NCBI GenBank assembly: GCA_034509425.1
Contig: JAVTVJ010000011.1
Location: 2,108,001-2,172,000, forward strand
From: Eopsaltria australis
Lineage: Eukaryota > Chordata > Aves > Passeriformes > Petroicidae
Direction: 5' to 3'
Length of the DNA stretch: 64,000 nucleotides
Position numbers and translations under genes: made by a program. The notes under the pieces were generated by a model. That model searched no databases and had not been told where the DNA came from. It saw only the letters and a program-made list of their open reading frames with translations. Numbering within the stretch: position 1 is the first letter of the stretch; the number at the start of each line of letters is the position of its first letter. Below are positions 24,140 to 33,361 of this stretch, piece by piece.

Positions 24140-24448
24140 CTGCAAGACTTTCCAGCCCATCCCTGAACAGCAATCAGCCCTTCCAGGTTTATATGCTGGG
24201 AGTGATATTCTGTATGGAATACCTCCTTGGCCAGTTCAGGTCAGCTGTCCTGTACATGTTCCTTCCTGGCTTTTTATGCACCTGTTCACTGTCTGAGCAT
24301 GGGAAACCGAACTGTCCTTGACTGAAGATAAGCACTACTGAGCAACATCCTTATGTTTTCAACATTATTCTCATAACCAAATCCAAAACACAACACTGTA
24401 CCAGCTCCTAGGAAGAAAATTAACTCTATCCCAGCCAAAACCAGGACA
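24140..24448 (-). mobile_element. Partial LTR related to family A (U3 part)
   Basis: The high-coordinate end reads ...CTATCCCAGCCAAAACCAGGACA, the reverse complement of the typical TGTCCTGGTTTTGGCTGGGATAG start of this LTR group. A TTTATA at 24188-24193 (TATA box on the - strand) follows at the right distance. The rest of U3 (ACCTCCTTGGCCAGTTCAGG and CAGCTGTCCTGTACATG) also aligns with the family. Sequence beyond the TATA box (lower coordinates) is not recognisable, so R and U5 are missing and this is a truncated copy. It differs enough from 6928-7513 and 16531-17116 to be another subfamily. Confidence 0.65.
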
Positions 24449-25051
24449 TATCCACTGGAACTTTCCTTGAGGAAAATAAAGACATTAATGTGTTTAATGA
24501 TATTAGGCTGTGATAGAATGTAGCCATAGAAAACAAAATTAATTTTGCTTTTTCATGTGTTTTCCATTCAACAGGAAAATAATTCTGCTGTCATGTATTA
24601 ATAATGCCTCATGTGGAAGAATGTGCAAAGCTGATCACGCATATTAACACAAGACTTACTCCATCTTTTACAGAAAGTCATGTTAGGAGCATGATCTGAA
24701 AAGCAGCTATAATGAAAACCTGACAAGTAATGTGCAATTCAGGCAGAACTGTATAATGAAAATAAATTTTTAGGAAATAAATTGTTGAATTCGTTGCTGG
24801 ATCTTGGAGTATTAAGAAACTTTTGTAACAGATTAAATTTTTGGATCAGTAATGTTGGTCATAATAAAAATGTATGTATATATACATATGTAATCAGAAA
24901 ACATAAGAAAACACAGCCTTTCATGAATGACACCATGTACCAATTCAATGTGTGTTTCAAGGAGATTGAAAGCAAGGTACTATTTAAGCTAAAATAAAAT
25001 TTGTCTACAGATTGCCAAGTTGTCATTCAGCTGAGCCATTTTTGACCATAG
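24449..25051. other. Unannotated AT-rich sequence, no gene seen
   Basis: I see nothing beyond AT-rich unique sequence. A 71-codon frame at 24782-24997 (+) has no recognised motif. Confidence 0.6.
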
Positions 25052-25300
25052 CATGAAGCTGAGTCAGGAAAGGTTTAGGTTGGAAATCGGGAAAAGTTTT
25101 TTCACCCAGATGGAGGTTGAGCACTGGAACAGACTCCTCAGGGAAGTGGTCACATCAACAATCCTGGCAGAGTTCAAGAAGTATTTGAACAACACCCTCA
25201 GGCACATGGAGTGACTCTTGGGGATGGTGTTGTGCAGGGCCAGGAGTTGGACTCGATGATCCTTGTGGGTCCCTTCCAACTCAGAATATCCTATGATTCT
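25052..25300 (+). mobile_element. CR1 LINE 3' fragment
   Basis: This contains CAGGAAAGGTTTAGGTTGGA, TTCACCCAGATGGAGGTTGA, GCACTGGAACAGACTCCTCA and the 3' UTR signature CCTTGTGGGTCCCTTCCAAC. It ends with CTATGATTCT. Only about 250 bp of the 3' end is present, the usual 5' truncation of CR1. It has moderate divergence and is the same 3'-end subfamily as the reverse copy at 46176-46508. The - strand open frame at 25064-25279 is its shadow. Confidence 0.9.
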
Positions 25301-26566
25301 GAGATATGAGTATCTGTATAAAATATGTTTTGGCAGGCAACCGTGTTTTTTTCCTATTATTTTGAGTTATTGTTTTATTAGTTTTTCTTTGGCTTCCACC
25401 CTTATCAAGCTGTTCATATTTTTCTGTACTCCTCAGACTTTTATGAATAAAATAAATATATCCTCGGTCTTTTTTGCCACTGTGTGCTGCTTTCTATTTG
25501 GACTTCTCTTTCAGGTTTTAATTTTAATTTTTTTTCATATTTTTGCCTGTATTTTATCCATGTTTTGTGTGTATTTCCTCACTCTGAAACTTTGTTATCT
25601 TCATTATAATTTTTGCCAGGTTGATAGCTGGTTCAGCTTCTTTGGTTACCTTCCCCATAGTACAGATCTCATGGAAAACAAATTGTATTTCAATTGCAAA
25701 CATACTTGTATTTTCCCATAGTTTCCACAGCAGGCAAGTACACAAATTTGTGCTTGCAGAGATGCATGCATTTAAAAATAAGCAAACAAATGTCTTCCAT
25801 TGGATATATGACAGCTCAATTAACAGGCAATTATTCAGATTGTACTTTAGTTTTGTTCTAAGAAGAATCAGAGTCACAATGAAATTATACATCACTCTTC
25901 AAGTAAACACAGACTGTCTGCCAAATCTGCCTTGCATAAAGATAATGCCTAGAACTTCATCTATAATTTTTCAACTTCCAATAGTTTTAGTATTTACATT
26001 GATAATAGCAGCTGTTTTTTGTGAGAGCTGTTTCAATCTCGTTTTTTTTCACTGTGTTCTTACAGCTCTTAAAATGGACTCAAGGGTCTTTCTGAAAAAA
26101 GCAAGTGACTTTCTGTGCCCAGGAACAAGCTTCTGCCATAGGAAATCTATGACTCCCTGTGGTTTTGATTTATTTTGCTGATTTTTTTTTAATTTTTAAA
26201 GATTTTTTTTATTTACACAAAAAATTAAAATCCTCCTTGACTCGGTGAGTTCTCAAGTACTTCCATAAAATTCACTGATAAATAAATAAAATACACCAAC
26301 AAACAACTTCAGAAATGCAATCTCATCTCACAAGGAAATTGGGATGACTAACAGAAAGACAGATCTTACAGGTGATTACCACCATAGACAGAGATTCACA
26401 AAACATACACTTTTTCCCAATAAGGGAACGAAAATGAGAAAATAGTATTTAGAGGCTGTTAATAAATGGAAAAGGCATTTTGTGCAAACAATTAAGAAAA
26501 CTGATTATGTATCTGAAACTTTATGATCTATACCTGCTGCTCATTTGGAAATGTCCTCTGTAAGCC
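25301..26566 (+). other. T-rich stretch with the longest open frames, not judged coding
   Basis: The + strand is strongly T-rich from about 25320 to 25620, which removes stop codons and gives open frames of 152 codons (25263-25721) and 186 codons (25621-26181). The first begins inside the CR1 tail. The second opens at a TTG, with its first ATG about 48 codons in. Both translations are rich in F, L, C, I and S, as T-rich DNA gives, and I recognise no domain. I see no splice-site context or Kozak start that would argue for an exon. A near-perfect AT-only inverted repeat (TTTTAATTTTT / AAAAATTAAAA) lies at 26187-26230. Confidence 0.5.
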
Positions 26567-26926
26567 AAATGAGGAGCAGCTAGCAGAGCTGGGGTTGCTT
26601 AACCTGGGGAAAAGGAGGCTCAGGGGGAGCCTTGTCACTCTCTACAACCACCTGACAAGAGTCTGTAGCCAGGTGACAGTCAGCCTCTTCTGCCAGGCAA
26701 CCAGTGACAGGACAAGAGAAAATGGCCTCAAGCCGAGGTTCAGGATGGACATCAGAAGAATTTTTTGATGGGAAGGGTGGTTAGGCATTGGGATGCACTG
26801 CCCTGGGAGGTGGTGAGGTTACCATCCCTGGAATTGCTCAAGAAATGATTGCATGTGGTGTTCAGTCAGAGGCTGGACTCAATGATCTTGGAGGTATTTT
26901 CCAACCTTAATGATTCTTTGATTCTA
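26567..26926 (+). mobile_element. CR1 LINE 3' fragment
   Basis: Starting at GAGGAGCAGCTAGCAGAGCT, the CR1 order is complete to the end: TCTCTACAACCACCTGACAA, GAAAATGGCCTCAAGCCGAG, GGATGGACATCAGAAGAA, ACTGCCCTGGGAGGTGGTGA and ATCCCTGGAATTGCTCAAGA. The final block is GGACTCAATGATCTTGGAGG with the TGATTCTTTGATTCT tail. The copy is 5' truncated, about 360 bp long, with small indels against the family pattern. The open frame 26523-26768 reads partly through it but is broken relative to ORF2. Confidence 0.93.
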
Positions 26927-28429
26927 TTATTTTATATCATGTTTTCTGGCATAAATGGACTCTATTGTATTTCAATGTGGTCTTGAAATATGTTTGATGG
27001 AAACATAATCTTTAGAGGAATTTTGTTCGTAAATGCAAACACTGATTTCTTTCTGACCTGCAGTAACAGAGCAAGAGATTTATTCAACTACATGCCTTCC
27101 TACTTCTAGTATTGTGATAGATTTTGTAAGTTCACAAGACAAAATACGTGCTGAAGTCCACAAATGAATGCATCCCGTCTTGTTTACAGCCCTTAAATGA
27201 CTGGGAAAATGGTTTATAACACTAAGACTAACATTTTTCTATTTTATTAGTGGGCATTGTAAGATTTTTGTGACTTTCACCTCAGCAGACAGATTGCAGG
27301 CAGTCTCTAAGAATTTCAATGCCTATTTATTTATTTAATTTATTTATATTACTGCTAAAAATAGTTATTCTAGAGATTTATTTATTTGTTTGATCTTGCA
27401 CTTTTCAGACAATTCACTGGAATGCTTTTATGTTATGTGTCTCTGTGTATATTTAAAACTGAAGATGTGGATGATTTTGAGTTTAAATGCATAGACAAGA
27501 TTAATAATCATAGCTTTCTTGTTTCTTAAAAGACAAAGTTGGGGTTTTTATAAATTTCTGAGTGAAATACGAGACAATGAGAAAACACTTGATTCCTAGA
27601 AGCTGGACATTGAGCATGCTTGAGGAGAGTCCCTGTACAGTGTCAGGATTGGAGGTATCTCTTCTTAAAATATTATTCTGCAGTGTTGAAAAAAATTATT
27701 TATTTATTGCATTATTCAGGTGAAAAGGTGCAAGAAAATTCCAAATAAAGCTTGGCAAATTATGAGGAAATAATCTCCTGGGAAGTTACTAACTTATTGA
27801 AAGTACGTAAAGATGAATTGTTTTTGACCACCCACAAACACCACCAAAAGTGGTGAAGTAGCCTCTGGCTGGCAATGAAAATTCTTAATTACCTCAGTGT
27901 CTGTGAGTTGCTTTGAGGAAGAACACAGCTTGTTCTAACACACTGTATTACTTTCCAGTATCCAGCCTAGCTTTGTATTATGCCAGTTTATTGAGCAATA
28001 GTTCAGGGTCCTGATAGAAAATATAATGTACACAACTATATGACGGTTAAGCTCAGAAATCTTTTTACATGCATTTAAAAATGAATAAAAATATAATAGT
28101 AGAAACTTCTGAAAGGTTCATATAAAAGACAGATTAGTAGGTCTTTCACACAGTGTTTTGTCATTGGAAGATAACCTGTGGTGGAAGTTCATTTTGCTGT
28201 CCATAAATGTGCAAGCTGCATGTAAAAATCTCAGAGGAGGACCTTCATTTTGCATAGAATTTCAATATGTTTTGCTCTTGCCATACTATAATCATCAGTC
28301 TGCTGCCAGTATGTTTCAAATTATCTGGTATTTCAGCTCTATGTTCATAAACTTATAGATGTAAGTGCTCTTTTAGGTGGTTTCCAGGGAGGTTATAGCC
28401 TCCAAGGTGTTAAGAAAATTTACAGCTTG
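26927..28429. other. Unannotated AT-rich sequence with a TTTA-rich patch
   Basis: No gene seen. An ATTT/TTTA simple repeat lies at about 27323-27350. The small + strand frame 28158-28358 has no recognised motif. Confidence 0.55.
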
Positions 28430-28790
28430 GGCAATAACAAAGACAGAAATGAAAGAAATGAAAAATTGAGTGTAAGTAAGAGGCAACAATGGGAATAGAA
28501 AAAGAAGGCAAAATAAGAAAAAAACCTATGGAAAGGGGAAAAGAATCATGTAGACATGCTCAAAAAGCAAAAGACTGCTTAGATTACACAGGAACAGAAA
28601 AACATACTATAAGCTGATGGTTAGAATGAAATGAGAAGAAGGGCAAAACAAAAAAAAAATCTAAAAGGGAAGAGTGTAAAAAAAAATTGTTATGAGATTA
28701 GGTGGTAAGCAACAGGAGAGAAACAGTTTAAAGGTAAAAACTTGGAATACCAGAAGAGGACACAGAGACTAAAAACAAATTTAGAAGTCT
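28430..28790 (+). repeat. Purine-biased (A/G-rich) block
   Basis: For about 360 bases the + strand is dominated by A and G, for example AAATGAAAGAAATGAAAAAT and GAAAGGGGAAAAGAATCATG. It carries poly-A runs near 28649 and 28678. No tandem unit is visible. It may be a diverged simple repeat or local strand asymmetry. Confidence 0.5.
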
Positions 28791-29904
28791 TCTGGTAATT
28801 ATTCCCAATTTCCAGAGAGGTGTTTAATCATTTCTTCTTAGATTTTCTTAAGCATTTTTTATAATCACCTTTGTGTTATTTCATTCATGTTTTGGACTAA
28901 CTAAAACTTTCTCATACTGAACTGGTAAATGATTTCTAATGCTCACTATGGCATTTTAATTTCCTCTCAAATAGATTGTATTTTGTCAGCTCTCTAACAG
29001 GATATGTTTATCACATCAACACTGTACAAGAAAGGCAAAGCTGGTGATGGTAGAAATATTCCAGTGCCTTCCTACTGATTTAAACCCTGATATTTGAATA
29101 ATAATTAGAGGAGAGGGGTGGGGGCAGGAGGCAAGGAATATAAACAAAGGTATAGCTCATCACAGATCAAGTCACTTTGCAAGTAATAGAGTGGAGCAGG
29201 AGCACTTTAAACAGTGAGGACAAACATGAAATGGTTGCGTGACTCTATCACCAAATGTACTGTTATTTAATTGACACAGTCTGTAAAAGCCTTGCCTGCG
29301 GATTTTTTGGAAGTGAGTTCTGTTTAATTTATGGTTTCCAAAAATGAAGATGAAGACTGCTGTTTTGACAGGGCTTTGTGACCCCTTTACAACAGCTGTC
29401 CATATAATGCTCAGACACCGCTGAATTGCTAACTTAAAAATAGTGTCCTGAGACCACTTTGTGAGGGCTGAGCTCATTAGCTTGCCACAAAAGGAATCAG
29501 TATCGAATGTCTGAAAGCATTTTGCCTTAATCCATTTGCAACTGAAGGCAGAATCTCCTTACCATTGGTTAGAAAGTGTAGATAAGTATTATTTGCTAAA
29601 CCTCAGCCCAGTGCATGATAAATCCCCCTGCCATCAGTGGGATTCAATTAAATACATGAAAGTGTCAAGACCCTTTTCTTTACTTCTTTGAGTAACTTAC
29701 ACATCAGCAAGGGAATGATAACTTTAAATCTATTGCAATCAGATATTATTTTTCTTCATACAAAGCAGATGGTCAGAGAGAACACAAGCAAGAAAAATCC
29801 TGAACTTGTTCCTTTTTGGCACCAGGTTCTTAGATAGATGGTAGTAAGCTGCCTCATTCTTTCACTGTATAATGTAAATGCACATGTCATCTAATTATTC
29901 TCCA
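28791..29904. other. Unannotated sequence with a candidate conserved non-coding segment
   Basis: No gene seen. The part 29250-29690 is non-repetitive, less AT-rich than its surroundings, and dense in transcription-factor-like motifs. These include an ACAGCTGT E-box palindrome (29392-29399) followed directly by a near-CArG CCATATAATG (29400-29409), and a TAATCC (29528-29533). It has the texture of a vertebrate enhancer, but conservation cannot be tested here. The 101-codon - strand frame 29172-29477 over it has no recognised domain. Confidence 0.35.
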
Positions 29905-29972
29905 GTCTAGTGATTAAGGAATTACCTTAAGCTCCCGCAGATGTGAGTTTGAATCTCCTCAGGCTCAAGAGA
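29905..29972 (+). mobile_element. Possible tRNA-derived SINE head
   Basis: CTAGTGATTAAGG at about 29908-29920 resembles a pol III A box of the MIR type (TAGTGGTTAAG). GAGTTTGAATCTCC at about 29946-29959 resembles a B box (GGTTCGAATCCC, two mismatches in the core). The spacing of about 37 bases is right for a tRNA-like promoter. The T-arm pairing is imperfect and I cannot fold a full cloverleaf, so a functional tRNA is unlikely. The sequence after it is not a recognisable CORE domain. I read it as an ancient SINE fragment, at low confidence. Confidence 0.35.
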
Positions 29973-32343
29973 ATACTGAACGCTGGCCTCCCACTTTTTG
30001 GTAAGCACACTTTTCACACCAGCTATATCCTTCCCTACATACTCTCTTTCACCACCTCCCCACCTCCACAGTCTACTTTGTTTCTCATAAATGTCTAGCT
30101 TTACAGGAAATCTCCAACTCAAAATTGAAATGGCATCTACACAGATCTTCAGATCTCTGGAAAAACAGTGATTTAGAATACACTTTTACTTCTGTTTTCT
30201 AGACAGCCCTTCTTCCTTGAACTGTCATTTGCTGGCACTTTCTTCTCTCAGTGCACCATAATTCTGGATGGAATTAATATAAGTAACTCTGCTTCCCACT
30301 TTTAAAGAGATTCATGCTTTTGCCCATGAGATGAGTACCCAACCCACTGCACACAGTCTTTTTGCCACTCAGTCTCCCTTTTTAGCATCTATTCTGATTC
30401 TGGAGTCAGAAGACTGATTCTTGCCCTTTCCAATGAATCAGAAACTGTCTCAGCAAAGTAAACTTCACTGCCAGAGACTGACCCCTAACAATTAGGTGGT
30501 ACCGCTGTATTTGAGAGGGCAAAATTCTTTTTACAAAGCTACAGTTTATGGCTGAAAAGATTCAGGATCAGGATCAGAAATAATACTTCCTGCAAACATA
30601 CAAACATTTCCCACAATAAATGTAATTGCATTCAACTACCATACTTCCAGCTTTATGAAATAGGCCAAAATCCAGGTTTCTTTTGAGGTCACACTTGTGC
30701 TCTATGTATTTATTTCACTAGCTTCCAAATGCTTTTTAGTTAAACTCTGCCTTTTCTACTCTCCAGTACTTAAAATATTATCTTTCTCCACTGCCTCTTC
30801 AGTCCTGCCCATCTTCAATATCTCTTACTCTATGCATTTATCCTTAGGCACTTCTTTTCCCTTCTCCCATTCTGTTTTGGTATTGACACTTCAGTCCCCT
30901 TCCAGGAATTTATAGCCTTTGGCTACTCTTCTAAGTCTACTCATCTCCCCATGGAGAAAAGGAGTAGGATGGGGCTTAAACTTAATAGCTGGCAGGAAAA
31001 GGAGTATAGATATTGCATATCTTTCTTTTAGCTGATGACTGGGGAGAAAAAGTCAGAGATATCTGCTGAGAGGTGTATAGGCAGAAAGAACATCTGCTCA
31101 AAAACTTGACACTAAGCTTCTGAATATATTTTCTTTGCAGACTTCATAGTGTGTGCAAGGAAACAAGGGAATCAGTTAGAAGGCAAACCTCTGTCTCTCT
31201 CACATCATGTGGATGGGCACAGGAAATCTACTGCCAGTTATTAGCTCTTTCTCAGCAGATCTAGCAAGTTCTAAGAAAGATGATGGTTGATGGGATTAGG
31301 CTCCAACTTTGCTTCTTGGAGAATATTTAAATCAGAAAACTCTAAGTAAAAACAATTAATCTAAATGTTTCTAATAAAATATTTAACAGCGTACACACAT
31401 CATGTTCATTGAACCTATATTACTGACATGTCCTACCACTCTTGCATCACAACACAAAGGACATCTCTTAACATGAGCAAAGCTATGTCTAAAGTTTACG
31501 TCTGAGAAATTAAATACCATTTTTCCAAGACTTTATGCATTCAAACTGACCCAAAGGCATTTCACAGTTCCTACTTAGGACAATTTTAGTCTCTTCTGGT
31601 CAGTATGTCAACTATTATGATAGAGTTCACTGAAGTTTTTTGTAAGGCATTCTACAAAAGTTGATTAAAAACCTGACATTTTTATGCTTTTACGCATCAT
31701 TTTCCAGAGTACAAAGCAAAAGTTCCACTACAAACTAGCAACCTGAACATAATTTCAAGATGATAAATATATAAAGACAAAATATATATCAATAAGAAAA
31801 TATACACCAATAAAACAAGGAAAAAATCAGCTTTTTTTCTTTCCCAAGATGATTACTGATTCTCTGAATTTACTGCAGGTACCAACCTTGCTAAAAGCCA
31901 ACTTCACTGCTACATACATAATTAGACTTGCTGTTCTTTGACCCTTCCCACAAAGTTTAAGACAACATATTAGACTATTGTTAGAGGTGTCTGCAGGTGA
32001 CGTAAGAAAGCTATAAAACTGCTTTGGGGGATTTTTTGCCACTGTTCTTAGCTGAAAATCAGTATTGTCCAATCATAGGAAATCAGAAATAATTTTTTAA
32101 ATCATAAAAAACTCTCTTTCCTTTTAGTAGTTTTTGAACATCTGGATTTTTTTTTGTTTTCATATTTTCCTTTGTCTCGTTTTCCTTCACTTAAAAATGT
32201 AAAATTCTAGATTTTGGAATCTCATTATTTTCTTTTTTTTTTTTATAAGCTTTTTGCTTACCTCTATACTCTTTTCTGTCACTTATTTTTTATACCATCA
32301 TTTAAATGATCAATATGATAAATAATATCTATATATATAAAGA
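29973..32343. other. Unannotated AT-rich sequence, no gene seen
   Basis: No gene or repeat family recognised. The 30000-30960 part is pyrimidine-rich on the + strand, which opens a 72-codon frame at 30697-30915. A run of 12 T lies at about 32233-32244 and TA-rich sequence just before the following LTR. Confidence 0.55.
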
Positions 32344-32679
32344 TGTATTGGGTTTGCATGGCAAGCCTTAGGTTCAGGGGACTATGGGGGTGGCTTGCAA
32401 GAGGCTTCCTCCGTGTCTGGAGCGAATGCCAGCTAGCTCCAAGTCCTGCTGCTGGCCGAGACTGAACCCGTTAGTGATGGTGGCACTGCCTTTGAGACAA
32501 CAGATTTAACAAGGGGGTAAAAACCCTGTGCAATGGCAGCCAGAGAGCGGAGTCAGGATATGTGAAACAGTCCTGCAGAATCAGGTTGGTGGAGGAGGAG
32601 GTGCTTCCAGTCCCAGAGCAGAGTCCCCTGTGTCCTGTGGTGAGTCAGACTCTTCTCCTGCAGCCATGAAGGTACGTGG

Positions 32680-33000
32680 TGGAGGAGGGATCCACCTGCA
32701 GCGCATGAAGGACCCTATGCTGGAACCCAAAGGAGGCTGTGAGCCAGGGGAAACCCACACTAAAGCAGGCTCCTGACAGGACCTATGGGCAGAGGAGAGA
32801 GAAGTTCACATTAGAGAAGGTTTGCTAGCAGGACTTGTGGCTCTCCAGGTGACCCACAAGGGAGCAGTCCTTCCTGAAGGATTGCACCCTATGAAAGGGG
32901 TCCATGGTGGAGCAGTTTGAGAAGAAGTACATCCTATGGGACTGATGTTGGAGAAGTTTGCAGAGGGCTGTCTCCTATGCTGGAGCAGAGGAAGAATGCC
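32680..33000 (+). repeat. Internal tandem repeats of the family B LTR
   Basis: An approximately 45-50-bp motif recurs about five to six times. Each unit carries a form of 'ACCCACN(c/a)TGGAGCAG' followed by 'tcCTGacAGGACtTgTG' or 'GAAGGACTGCACCCTATG'. Examples are near 32714, 32755, 32803, 32855, 32905 and 32950. The units are diverged from one another. Such repeats are characteristic of this LTR family and probably arose in its U3 or R region. Confidence 0.7.
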
Positions 33001-33177
33001 AGGAATCTCATGCCCCTGAGGAGGGAGAAGTGACAGAGATAGCAAGTGAGGAACTGACCACCACTCCCCATCACCCTGCACTGCTGAGGGGGAGGTAGAG
33101 AAGGAAGGGGCCAGGGAAAGGTGTTTCAAGATTTAGATTTTATTTCTTGTTCCCTACTCTGATTTCACTGGTAACAA

Positions 33178-33183
33178 ATTAAA
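33178..33183 (+). promoter_or_regulatory. Putative ATTAAA poly-A signal of the family B LTR
   Basis: ATTAAA within CAAATTAAACC, shortly before the U5-like CTGTTTTGCTCATGATGG. It is the likely polyadenylation signal that defined the end of the viral transcript. Present activity is unknown. Confidence 0.45.
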
Positions 33184-33361
33184 CCAATTTCACTGTGTCG
33201 AATCTGTTTTGCTCATGATGGTAACTGGTGAGTGATCTCTTCCTGTTCTTATCTCAACCCATGAGCATTTCATTACATTTTCTCTCCACAGCTGGCTGAA
33301 TAGAGGAGTGACAGAGCAGCTTTGAAGGGCATCTGGCATCCAGCCATGATCAACCACCATA

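Larger units (their letters stand above)
32344..33361 (+). mobile_element. Solo LTR of an avian endogenous retrovirus, family B
   Basis: It begins TGTATTGGGTTTGCATGGCA and ends near CCAGCCATGATCAACCACCA, the pattern of an approximately 1-kb avian ERV LTR (I believe ERVL-like, from memory). The U3 promoter zone has a degraded TATTTAA-like element (AGATTTAACAAGG near 32502). The R-U5 part contains TTTTATTTCTTGTTCCCTAC, an ATTAAA poly-A signal (33178-33183) and TTCTTATCTCAACCCATGAG. It is the most GC-rich block of the window. The flanks AAAGA and AATAA match at only three of five bases, so a target-site duplication is not secure. No internal retroviral sequence adjoins it. The frames 32528-32776 (+) and 32806-33129 (-) lie inside it and are not genes. 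Confidence 0.85.

Noticed and set aside
25621..26181. 186-codon + strand open frame as a gene
   Set aside because: It opens at TTG rather than ATG, lies in T-rich DNA, overlaps a - strand frame, and shows no domain or splice context.
29905..29972. Functional tRNA gene
   Set aside because: The T arm is imperfect and no acceptor stem can be paired. A SINE-like relic fits better.
32806..33129. 107-codon - strand frame
   Set aside because: Antisense shadow of the GC-rich family B LTR repeats.
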